A stretch of 64,000 bases of DNA from NCBI GenBank assembly GCA_016630955.3, contig CM049986.1:1302001-1366000 (forward strand), read 5' to 3'. The translations under genes were made by a program, and so were the position numbers. Every line of letters begins with the position of its first letter. The first letter of the stretch is position 1. Under the pieces are notes generated by a model, which had not been told where the DNA came from, did not search any database, and was given only the letters and a program-made list of their open reading frames with translations. Source of the DNA: Didymella arachidicola (Eukaryota; Ascomycota; Dothideomycetes; Pleosporales; Didymellaceae). Below are positions 22,715 to 31,524 of the stretch, piece after piece.

Positions 22715-24054
22715 TATGTCTGGAGGTTGATTCAAGGAACACCCGTCGTGGTTATGAGGACCACCTGTGTCTTACATTTACCTCACGTGGATCGTGATTC
22801 TTGATAATAAGAGTGGGATAGCCGGATAGGCAAGTGCATTCGCCGTGAACTGGTGGAGCTTCGCCTCGTTGAGCGGAAATGCCCCGCATGGCGTGCCATT
22901 GCCGGACTCACATCTGGGGCCCGATCCAATGATTGATTTCAAAACTGGCCAAAGAAGCTGTTTCATGGTGGTAAGATGTCCGTCTTCCTCGTGATGCAAA
23001 GGTAAAGGACAGTCGAAGGAGGCTCGTTGGAAGTTGCATGGGTAAGCTGTGACGTCATCAATCGACCACGACTTCATTCGCAGCAGTTGCGAAACATCGT
23101 TGCTATTGTCGAAACACGTGGCTCCGAACATGATCCCACTTAGATCCTCAATGATTGGTGTTAGAAGAGGATAGCTAATAATCTCCTAGCTCTGAGCATC
23201 TGCGTCATGCAATTAGTTGGCTTGTTCCCCTCGAGCAGATCGCGAGACCGAGAGCCTCACTTCGCGAGAAGTCTGGAGGCCTTGACCCGCATCGAAGTCT
23301 CGGGATTGTTTTCTATCATCAACCATATCGCTTCAAAACACGGACTGAGCAGTCGTTGACGCACACTCAGCCAACTTCAGCTCGACAAGCATACTGAATG
23401 CGGAGTCGCTGAGATTAACGGCTGCACTACCGACTACACTAGCATTATAAAGTACCAATCGCTATGCAGGGTGTCAAATCCCTTGATAGCGGTGATGTCA
23501 GTCGCTTATGACATTGAAGATAAATCATTTCTGATGATCTGTCCGCGAGCAATGAAGTTGGATCCAAAACAAACCTTGTAAGCCCATTTCCACACGTTTA
23601 ACACACAAGATGGCACAACCATGGGGTGTATCCGCAATGGAGACGACAAATGAGTCACGTAAACGATCTTTCATATATTAATCGTCTCGGAGACACGTAC
23701 TGACATAGCCAGACAAGACGTATGGCTCAGTCGTCCACCGCATTGGGGAATCAATCAAGAACTCACTCACTCCTGAAAGCTCAGCAGAGACCAAGGCACA
23801 CGATGAGCGGCTCGAGCAGGAACATACCGTGACGGAAAGGGAGCGCAACGCGGCGTTCACACCAAATCATCACGTTGGCGGCACTAATCTCACAGTAGCG
23901 CAGGGGACGCATCACGAAAGCACAACTCGTCACGGACACGAAAAGCACTGAGATGATATGCGAAAACGAAGCGTCAAGCTGTTGTTGTTACATTCTATAC
24001 ATGGGTATCATAATCATAACTCGTTCAATCATCAAGCAGTCTTTCAAACATCCT
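22715..24054. other. Intergenic, with one doubtful cysteine-containing frame
   Basis: 1.3 kb upstream of the esterase and downstream of the C2H2 gene. A 118-codon minus-strand frame at 22778-23131 (starts MFGATCFDN) has six cysteines and some coding flavour, but I recognise no family and see no splice partner. It could be a decayed gene fragment. The remainder (23132-24054) shows nothing I can support. Confidence 0.35.
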
Positions 24055-24762
24055 TCATAATTCCATGTCATCAGCTTCCTCCACTCCGCCCTGATTCCTT
24101 TGCGCCTCATCCTTCCAACTGCTCTCCCAAACCCTGTAGTACAATTCCCGCATATCGCGAGGCTCCTCGCCATGCTTGCTTCCGAACATGAAGTGTCTCT
24201 TGAAAACCATCTCGTTTCCAAAGTATTTTTTGCAGGTCCCACAGTATAGAACTCCCAGAGCACCTCCCCTCACCGGCTTAGCTTTGCGCGGAGGCGTCTC
24301 GATGGGTGTGTAGTCTGTAGTTGGCTGCGCATCGAAATCGGGTAGTGTGTGAACGCTGCCCTGTTCCGCGTTGACATTTCCTGACGGGAACATTGGTACG
24401 CCATCTTCAGAGAACTCAAAGCCGTCTTGATCCAAGCTCGGCGATGGAGAGGAGAACTCGAAGCCGTCCGTATCCAAGGTTGGCTCGTGTTCATGAGCTG
24501 GTGACTGCTTCCGCGGCGCGGCCTCATCGAAGCTATCGTAGTCAGATAGTTCGCCAAAGGATACAGCGTCCGAGTCTGATGCTGGCGCGTGGGTGACTGG
24601 GTCGGACATGTGTGCGCGCAGTTCGTGGCGCGAGGCGAACGATTGCTGGCATGTTGGGCACTGGCCCACGATCTTTCTGCGCTTGGACGGAAACGATGCG
24701 GAGTCCATATGTGGTATTGTGTATTGTGGCTGTGGGTGTGACTCGAAATGTGTGTCTGCCAT
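24055..24762 (-). CDS. C2H2 zinc-finger protein, uncharacterised
   Basis: 235 residues, single exon, starting at MADTHFESH. Two C2H2-type fingers are visible: CPTC...H near residue 35 (CPTCQQSFASRHELRAH) and a C-terminal one, CGTC...H (CGTCKKYFGNEMVFKRH). The linker is acidic and contains a short internal duplication in which L-D-x-D-G-F-E-F-S occurs twice. Frames extend upstream of the ATG only through non-ATG codons, so 24762 is the start. A basic segment (SKRRKIVG) before the first finger could be a nuclear signal. A DNA-binding regulator is a reasonable inference but target and pathway are unknown. Two heat-shock-element-like sites lie about 160-225 bp upstream. Confidence 0.75.
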   Translation of the reverse strand: MADTHFESHPQPQYTIPHMDSASFPSKRRKIVGQCPTCQQSFASRHELRAHMSDPVTHAPASDSDAVSFGELSDYDSFDEAAPRKQSPAHEHEPTLDTDGFEFSSPSPSLDQDGFEFSEDGVPMFPSGNVNAEQGSVHTLPDFDAQPTTDYTPIETPPRKAKPVRGGALGVLYCGTCKKYFGNEMVFKRHFMFGSKHGEEPRDMRELYYRVWESSWKDEAQRNQGGVEEADDMEL

Positions 24763-25207
24763 TCTAACGCAGTAGTGGTACTTGTTTGCGTGTGTGATTA
24801 ATAGTTGTTGGCGGAATTGATGTTGTGAATTTTGCCTGGTATCTCTGATGGTAAGCAAAGGGGCTCATGGTGACCCTTGATTTATACATCACTCGAGTAT
24901 GAGGTATAGCGTTTTGCGAGACTTCGAGAAATGATGAGGTAAGACTTGAAGCTGCGAGGCTATTCCTGTGATTGGTAGAAACTTCTAGGTGATTGGTCGA
25001 AGGTACTAGAAAGATCCACCGCTATGGCCGAAAGAGGTTAGAACAAAATGTCTCACAGGCCAGCCATGAGGTCAATAATGCCTGGCATACTGGAACGAGT
25101 GTTGGAATGTGGAACGAATGAAGGTGCATCAATATATTTGCGTGGTATCATTAATTGAACGCCATTTTTCCTTTGAGCCTGCGCCTCGCTGGGACTGACA
25201 TGTACAT
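24763..25207. other. Intergenic: C2H2 gene promoter and BADH 3' flank
   Basis: 445 bp. Besides the heat-shock-like sites annotated separately, two inverted CCAAT boxes (ATTGG at 24971-24975 and 24992-24996) lie close together. No gene is supported. Confidence 0.5.
24921..24986 (-). promoter_or_regulatory. Two heat-shock-element-like sites upstream of the C2H2 gene
   Basis: CTTCGAGAA (24922-24930, TTCnnGAA) and AGAAACTTCT (24977-24986, GAAnnTTC) match the inverted NGAAN units recognised by HSF. Further GAA/TTC units occur around 25008. Placement is about 160-225 bp upstream of the ATG. This is motif matching only. Confidence 0.35.
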
Positions 25208-26719
25208 TTACAGCTTTGCAAACACAGTCGGGACGACGCCGCCCATCTCGACAAGTGTGCTCTTATTCCTGAGCCAGGCCTCGAGACCCTTCTTTCCGTT
25301 CTCGACGCCAACACCGCTCATCTTCCAACCACCGACACTCATCTCCGCTGGGCTCTCGCCCCATGTGTTGACCCATGTGATACCAGCCTCGAGCTTCGCA
25401 ATGACCTGGTGAGCGAGGTTCAAGTCCTTCGTGAACACACCAGCTGCAAGTCCAACGTCTGTGTTGTTTGCCCGTGCAACAACCTCGTCAACTGTCTTGT
25501 AGGTGAGGATTGACATGACAGGTCCGAAGATCTCCTCCTGCACAATCTTCATATTATCGTTGCAGTCAGTGAAGACAGTGGGCTGGACCCAGTATCCATT
25601 CTGATACGCCTTGTTTGAATGGCTGGCGAGCCATGAAGGCGTCTCTACACCACCGCACAAGAGTGTTGCGTTATCGTTCTCAATACCGTGCTTGATGTAC
25701 TGCTTGACCTTTTCATAGTGCGGCTTCGAGACCAGAGGTCCAAAATTGGTATTGAGATCGTGCAAGTCGCCAGCCCGGATGTGTTTGACTTTTTCGAGAA
25801 GAAGCTTCTCAAAGTCGGCCTTCATGGCTTCAGGGATGAACACACGTGTGCCATTTGTGCATACCTGACCTGTGGAGAAGAAGTTGGCCATCATGGCACC
25901 ATCAACGGCTTGCTCAAGGTCGGCGTCCGGAAGAATGACGCAGGCAGACTTGCCGCCGAGTTCCATCGTGACATATTTCATCTCGCCTGCTGCGCTACCA
26001 GCGACCTTGCGACCTGTCGAAACCTGTCCAGTGAAGCTAACCTTGGCAATACCAGGATGCTTTGTCAAGTATGCGCCAACCTCGCCGCCACCCTGAACAA
26101 CGTTGAAGACGCCAGGGGGCACACCAGCTTCAGCGTAGATGGACGCCAGAACTTGCGCATGCAGGGGTGTGAACTCAGAGGGTTTGTAGACCATGCAGTT
26201 TCCTGCGGCCAGACAGGGTGCGGACTTCCAGAGCGCAATCTGGATGGGATAGTTCCATGCACCAATGCCAGCGCAAACACCTAGAGAGTTCTTGGTGGTG
26301 TATACCCATGCATCTGGTCGCAGCTGTGTTGTTTCGCCGTTCATGCCACCGCTACCAACCATGTTGGCGAAGTATTCCAGCACGTCAGCGCCCGTTACGA
26401 CATCGACCGTAGATGTCTCAGAGAAGGGTTTTCCTGTGTCGCTCGTCTCGATTCTCGCGAGTTCGTCATTTCGGGCGCGTAGGAGGGATGCTGCTCGCTG
26501 CAGGACGCGTGCACGCTCGATGGGTGGCGTGGCTGACCATGCTGGAAAGGCCTTCTGTGCCGAGGCAATTGCAGCGTCGATGGCGCTATTTGTTGTGGTG
26601 TGGATTTTAGCAAGAGGCTCTGCAGTTGCTGGGTCAATTGTCTGGAAAGACGATTGAGAGCTGCCGGACTGGAGCTTGCCGTCGTAGTAGGCGAAGCGTG
26701 GCGCGTATGGGAGAGACAT
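25208..26719 (-). CDS. Betaine-aldehyde dehydrogenase (ALDH superfamily)
   Basis: 503-residue NAD(P)-dependent aldehyde dehydrogenase, single exon, cytosolic by lack of targeting signals. It is expected to oxidise betaine aldehyde to glycine betaine. Landmarks: IGAWNYPIQI (cofactor entry), FTGQVSTGR (nucleotide-binding turn), catalytic Glu in VTMELGGKS, catalytic Cys in FSTGQVCTNG, and the C-terminal EEIFGPVMS and GITWVNTWG blocks typical of betaine-aldehyde rather than general ALDHs. The start is MSLPYAPRF at 26719; the frame upstream opens only with a GTG. Divergent arrangement with choline oxidase strongly supports the substrate assignment. No C-terminal SKL, though VFAKL is a weak PTS1-like end. 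Confidence 0.9.
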   Translation of the reverse strand: MSLPYAPRFAYYDGKLQSGSSQSSFQTIDPATAEPLAKIHTTTNSAIDAAIASAQKAFPAWSATPPIERARVLQRAASLLRARNDELARIETSDTGKPFSETSTVDVVTGADVLEYFANMVGSGGMNGETTQLRPDAWVYTTKNSLGVCAGIGAWNYPIQIALWKSAPCLAAGNCMVYKPSEFTPLHAQVLASIYAEAGVPPGVFNVVQGGGEVGAYLTKHPGIAKVSFTGQVSTGRKVAGSAAGEMKYVTMELGGKSACVILPDADLEQAVDGAMMANFFSTGQVCTNGTRVFIPEAMKADFEKLLLEKVKHIRAGDLHDLNTNFGPLVSKPHYEKVKQYIKHGIENDNATLLCGGVETPSWLASHSNKAYQNGYWVQPTVFTDCNDNMKIVQEEIFGPVMSILTYKTVDEVVARANNTDVGLAAGVFTKDLNLAHQVIAKLEAGITWVNTWGESPAEMSVGGWKMSGVGVENGKKGLEAWLRNKSTLVEMGGVVPTVFAKL

Positions 26720-27722
26720 GGTGGTGGAATTGGACACTGTGCTCTACACAAGAAAGCTCTATGCAAAAGAACTGTATATCACAGCAGAAAGGGTATTGGA
26801 GGCAGGAGATAGATTAGCCTAGCAAATTATCAACATTACGATCTCATGCGCCAAGCTGTGACGAAAGCTTCCCCTCAGAGAGCTCGTGTACGGCACTCAC
26901 CAAAAGTTGCAGCTTGATAGTGGCTTGATAACAGCTTGAGGGGTATATGCAGAGAGTGCTCCCGGTTGACCTTTTCTAAGCGGCGCAGGATTCACGATCT
27001 GGATATAGAAAATCTTTCACTGCAATAACAAGCAAGATTGCAAGCGCGAGCTGGCGATAGCCGCAGCATCTTTTGCGGGATGCATGCGATGCCGAGGGTG
27101 ACCGCCCAGCAGAAGCTAGTAGGGGCTCAGCGCGATGGTCGATGCGTACGCAGCCCAGAAAGTGGGGTTGAACTAGCGCTCAGCGCAACCAACCCTTCAC
27201 TCAGATCATCGGAAGGGTTTTCTGGACGCATTTGGGCTGGTTGCACACACTGTCAGTTAGGCGAAGGCCGCAATGGTGCAAACAGAGAAGCAAACAGAGA
27301 AGTTAACACAGCGCCAATCGCTTTTCTGGCAGCGGAGCGACTCGCCTATCTTGCCTCCACCGTTGAAAACACCGAGTATCAATGCACAGCAGACGTCACT
27401 AAATGCACGTGCCCTATCCCGAACCATCCGAAGAGCGGCCGTCTAGCACGTCTTTTCTTGGAAGGCAAACTGCATTTCTTGCAGCTGGACTATCACCGAC
27501 TCACCAAGCCTCACCGGACCCTCCACGTATCGCCTGATCCCTTTTCGATAGAAAGTACGTGCGCCTGCAAGGCCCTAGAAGCTGTCAAATTAAGGACGGC
27601 ATCAGAAATTTTAGAGCTAGCTTCGCACTACTTAAACTCCGTTGTTCGTGCGGGCATCGTATATAACCATTGAGAGTCCTAGAACGAACCAGCTCAGGTC
27701 TCCGTACATTCACACATCAACA
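26720..27722. promoter_or_regulatory. Shared divergent promoter of the betaine pair
   Basis: About 1.0 kb between the two start codons, ideal for co-regulation. It contains a perfect 12-bp tandem duplication (GCAAACAGAGAA, 27278-27301). A 211-codon frame at 27038-27673 lies inside it but lacks domains and ends 49 bp before the choline oxidase start, so I treat it as chance. Confidence 0.5.
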
Positions 27723-29360
27723 ATGGCACCCAACCACGAGACTGTCACCTCCATCCCCAAGGATGCCGAGTACGATTTCGTTATCGTCGGCGGCGGCACA
27801 GCTGGCTGTGTTATCGCCTCCCGTCTTACTGAGTACCTACCCAATAAGAAGGTTCTCCTGATTGAGGCCGGCCCCAGCGACTTCAAGGATGACCGTGTCC
27901 TTCTCTTGAAGGACTGGCTGAATCTTCTCGGTGGTGAGCTCGACTACGACTACGGCACCACTGAGCAGCCCAACGGCAACTCGCACATCCGCCACTCCCG
28001 CGCTAAGGTTCTTGGAGGCTGTTCATCACACAACACCCTCATCTCTTTCCGACCATTCGAGTATGACTGCCGGAGGTGGGAGGCGCAGGGCTGTGCTGGT
28101 TGGTCATTCAAGACCTTCATGCGTGTCCTCGATAATCTCCGCAACACTGTCCAGCCCGTCCACAAGAGGCATCGCAACCAGCTCTGCCTCGACTGGATTG
28201 ACTCCTGCTCCAAGGCTATGGACATCCCCATCATCGAGGACTTCAACCACGAGATTAAGACTACAGGTGCTCTGAAACCCTCTGTTGGTTTCTTCAACGT
28301 CTCGTATAACCCCGATACCGGCCACCGTTCCAGCGCAAGTGTAGCGTACATTCATCCCATCCTCAACGGGTCAGAGAAGAGGGAGAACTTGACTGTCCTC
28401 ACCAACGCCTGGGTCAGCAAGGTCAACGTTCAGGGCGACAAGGTCACTGGTATCAACGTCACATTCCAGGATGGCTCAAGGCGGACATTGAACCCCAAGC
28501 TCGAGACCATCCTCTGCGCTGGCGCAGTTGACACACCCCGTCTCATGCTTCTTTCTGGTCTTGGTCCCAAGCAGCAGCTTCAGGAGCTTGGCATTCCCAT
28601 CGTCAAGAACATCCCTGGTGTGGGCGAGAATCTGCTTGACCACCCCGAGAGTATCATTCTGTGGGAACTGAATAAGCCTGTTCCTCAGAATATGACCACC
28701 ATGGACTCTGATGCTGGTATCTTCCTGCGTCGTGAGGTCGCGAACGCCGCTGGCTCTGACGGCGAGATTGCTGATATCATGATGCACTGCTACCAAATTC
28801 CCTTTTGCCTGAACACCACCAGACTAGGATACGACTCCCCCATCGATGCCTTCTGCATGACACCCAACATTCCCCGCCCCCGTTCTCGCGGCCGCATCTA
28901 CCTCACCTCTTCTGACCCCAACGTCAAGCCTGCACTGGATTTCCGCTACTTCACCGACCCTGAAGGCTACGATGCTGCGACCATCGTCGCTGGACTCAAG
29001 GCCGCCCGCGAGATCGCTAAGCAGGCACCTTTCAAAGACTGGATCAAGCGCGAGGTCGCCCCTGGTCCCAAGCTTCAGACTGATGAGGAGCTCTCCGAGT
29101 ACGGTCGCCGCGTCGCTCACACCGTGTACCACCCTGCCGGGACCACTAAGATGGGTGACGTCAAGAAGGACGAGTTTGCTGTCGTTGACCCGGAGCTGAA
29201 AATTCGTGGCCTCCAGGCTGTTCGTATCGCTGATGCCGGTGTCTTCCCCGAAATGCCCACAATCAACCCCATGTTGACTGTTCTCGGTATTGGCGAGCGC
29301 GCAGCTGAGCTGATCGCCGCTGAGCACGGCTGGAAGGGTCTGCAGAAGGAGAGGTTGTAA
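27723..29360 (+). CDS. Choline oxidase (GMC oxidoreductase)
   Basis: 545-residue FAD-dependent GMC-family enzyme, single exon, oxidising choline to betaine aldehyde with hydrogen peroxide as by-product. The Rossmann FAD motif VIVGGGTAGCVIASRL starts near residue 20. His103 in GGCSSHN is the position that carries the covalent FAD link in bacterial choline oxidase. The catalytic His of HTVYHPAGTTKMG and the Asn of TINPMLTVLG near the C-terminus are both present. The start is chosen at the CAACA-ATGGC context directly before MAPNHE. Partner of the divergent betaine-aldehyde dehydrogenase; together they form a complete choline-to-glycine-betaine route used for osmoprotection or for choline as a nitrogen/carbon source. 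Transposons insert about 230 bp downstream. Confidence 0.93.
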   Translation: MAPNHETVTSIPKDAEYDFVIVGGGTAGCVIASRLTEYLPNKKVLLIEAGPSDFKDDRVLLLKDWLNLLGGELDYDYGTTEQPNGNSHIRHSRAKVLGGCSSHNTLISFRPFEYDCRRWEAQGCAGWSFKTFMRVLDNLRNTVQPVHKRHRNQLCLDWIDSCSKAMDIPIIEDFNHEIKTTGALKPSVGFFNVSYNPDTGHRSSASVAYIHPILNGSEKRENLTVLTNAWVSKVNVQGDKVTGINVTFQDGSRRTLNPKLETILCAGAVDTPRLMLLSGLGPKQQLQELGIPIVKNIPGVGENLLDHPESIILWELNKPVPQNMTTMDSDAGIFLRREVANAAGSDGEIADIMMHCYQIPFCLNTTRLGYDSPIDAFCMTPNIPRPRSRGRIYLTSSDPNVKPALDFRYFTDPEGYDAATIVAGLKAAREIAKQAPFKDWIKREVAPGPKLQTDEELSEYGRRVAHTVYHPAGTTKMGDVKKDEFAVVDPELKIRGLQAVRIADAGVFPEMPTINPMLTVLGIGERAAELIAAEHGWKGLQKERL

Positions 29361-29591
29361 GCTTTGACGAGAGTGTTAATGACAAAGTAGGGCAGCTGAC
29401 CGGACCTACGGATGATTCTGGCGCATCTGTATGTATGTACGTTTTCTGTATGTAGTTTTGAGATATCATGACGAGTGACGCGAGCGCGCGGAGCTATTTC
29501 CAACGCAACAATCCCAAGCAACTCCCCAAGCAACCATCGCTCCATCCAAAAGCAAATGATCGAGATGACGTAAGTCTTGTAATCTGTGTTA

Positions 29592-29639
29592 ACGCCAACC
29601 ACCACCGGATGGTGCACCCCACCAGAATGGCGCACCTTG
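29592..29639 (+). repeat. Left TIR of transposon copy 1
   Basis: Begins ACGCCAACCACCACCGGAT. It aligns with the reverse complement of 31376-31423 over 48 bp with five mismatches, four of them transitions. Confidence 0.92.
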
Positions 29640-29672
29640 CCAAGACCACGCCTCTTCTGACCACCACCAACA

Positions 29673-31278
29673 ATGTCGCAACAAATTGATCTTGAATTAC
29701 TTCCTCGTGAAGAGAGAATTAAGCTTGCTATTAGAGCTATAAATTCTAACGCGAACCTAAGCCAGCGACGCGCTGCTGCTGTCTACAACGTGCCTGAAAG
29801 TACTCTTCGAAGGCAACGCGCCCAACCAGCTTCTCAACGCGTTATCTACCCCAATTGCTCTAGGCTTACAAAGCAAGAAGAGGAGGTGCTTGTTCAACAT
29901 ATAAGAAAGCTTGACGCGCGAGGCTTTGCTCCTACGCTTACTTATGTGCGAGAGATTGCTGATCAGCTGTTAGCTGCTCGCCAAGGGGGCAAGGTTGGAG
30001 AAAACTGGACCTACAGGTTCATCCAGCGGAAACCTGAGGTTAAGTCTCAGGTTTCTAGACTAAGAGATTACTGGAGAGTTCTGTGCAGCGATACAGCAAT
30101 TATCAGTCCTTGGTTTGATCTTATACGCAACGTTAAAGCCAAGTACGGCATCCTGGACCAAGATACCTACAACTTTGACGAGACTGGCTTCCAGATAGGT
30201 GTTGGAGGGTCAGTTAAGGTAGTGACTGCGTCTGAGAGACGTCGTGTACCACTTAGCCTTCAGCCTGGCGACCGTGAGTGGATAACTTTGATTGCTTGTA
30301 TCAACGCAATGGGCTGGTCTATCCCACCCTTCTTTATCCTCAAAGCAAAGCACCACGACAAGGCCTGGTACGTTAACAACCCAAAAGATTGGAGGATTGG
30401 GGTTAGCAAGAATGGCTGGACTACTAATGAGCTTGGCCTTGCCTGGCTAAAGCACTTTATCCAGCACACAGAGGCTGCTACTGTAGGTAGCCATCGGCTG
30501 CTGATTATTGATGGCCACGAGAGTCACAAGTCGCTCGAATTTCAGAATCTCTGCAAGGAAAGCAAGATTATTGCCCTCTGTATGCCTCCGCACGCCTCTC
30601 ACATCCTGCAGTCACTTGACGTTGGGTGCTTTGCCCCGCTGAAGCAGGCGTACAAGAAGGAAATTAAAAGCTTGGCAGACAGTTACATCACCCACGTGGA
30701 CAAAAAGGCCTTCTTAGCAACGTTTCAACCAGTATACAACAAGGCAATCTCAAAGAGCAACATCTTATCAAGCTTCAGAGCAACTGGCGTGGTTCCACTT
30801 GACCCAGAGGCGGTGCTGTCAAGGCTTGAAGTTAAGCCTCGTACGCCAACACCGCCTCTGCCTGGGCTTACCAACTGGCAACCTAAAACACCAACCAACG
30901 CGATTGAAATTGACAGCCAAACAACTCTGATTATTAAGAGGATAAGAGAACATAAGATTTCCTCTCCTAACTCAATTATTGAGATGGTTCTACAGGTTAA
31001 AAGGGGGTCTGCAAAGAGGGACTATTCGCACACGCTGCTTGAGGCAAGGATAGCCCAGCTTGAGCAAGCAAATAAGGCTGCTTCTGAGCGTAAGAAGCGT
31101 AAAAAGAAGCGGATCCAGGAAGGCGGGACTCTCACAGGCAGAGGCAGAGGAAATACTAAAGGAGAAAGACGCTGAGGCTGAGGCTGAGGGAGAGGGTGCG
31201 CAGGTAGGTAGCAGCAGTAAAGTTAAACAACGATGTACAACGTGCGGCAAGACAGGGCACAACAAGCGCACCTGTTAG
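29673..31278 (+). pseudogene. pogo-type transposase with late frameshift
   Basis: DDE_1-type transposase. The first frame runs 29673-31175 (500 codons) and the conserved C-terminus continues in the next frame to 31278. Alignment by eye to copy 2 places the shift at about 31122-31130, consistent with one extra G in a GGG run. Domains in order: psq-type HTH (residues 10-55), Tc5/CENP-B-like HTH (about 65-130), and the DDE core with NFDETGF, LIIDGHESH and LDVGCFAPLK holding the three acidic residues. A basic coiled stretch follows, then after the shift an acidic linker and a CCHC zinc knuckle (CTTCGKTGHNKRTC, C-x2-C-x4-H-x4-C). The catalytic core is intact, so the 500-codon product might still be active without the knuckle. 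Confidence 0.85.
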
Positions 31279-31375
31279 CAAGATGTAATAGAGATAGAGG
31301 ATTAATTTAAGCTATTGTACGTCTTAATTGCTTATTGTGGTGTTGAAGTATTAAGGTGCAAAGATAAATTTGCAA

Positions 31376-31423
31376 CAAGGTGCGCCATTCCGGTGGGGTA
31401 CGCTATCCGGTGGTGGTTTGCGT
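31376..31423 (-). repeat. Right TIR of transposon copy 1
   Basis: Inverted partner of 29592-29639, ending directly before the flanking TA at 31424-31425. Confidence 0.92.
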
Positions 31424-31448
31424 TATGTTCTTGAATAAAATTGTGTTA

Positions 31449-31500
31449 ACGTGAGTGCATAGCGAGTGGACCGCCCCAACAAACTATTTGGCCTACCAAC
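31449..31500 (+). repeat. Left TIR of transposon copy 2
   Basis: 52 bp beginning ACGTGAGTGCATAGCGAGTG. It matches the right TIR with one mismatch but lacks a 17-bp segment present there. Confidence 0.92.
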
Positions 31501-31524
31501 CTTTGAACCCTAATAGATCAACCA

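Larger units (their letters stand above)
29592..31423 (+). mobile_element. pogo/Fot1-type DNA transposon, copy 1
   Basis: 1832-bp Tc1/mariner-superfamily element of the pogo (Fot1) branch. Its boundaries are set by 48-bp terminal inverted repeats (29592-29639 and 31376-31423) flanked by TA on both sides (29590-29591, 31424-31425), the expected target-site duplication. It contains one transposase gene, now frameshifted near its 3' end. It lies about 230 bp downstream of choline oxidase and 25 bp from a second, different element. Confidence 0.92.

Noticed and set aside
22778..23131. Cysteine-containing minus-strand frame as a separate gene
   Set aside because: No recognisable family, no splice partner; kept only as a note in the intergenic entry.
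27038..27673. 211-codon plus-strand open frame in the betaine promoter
   Set aside because: No domain, irregular composition, and it sits in the divergent promoter ending just before the choline oxidase start; likely chance.
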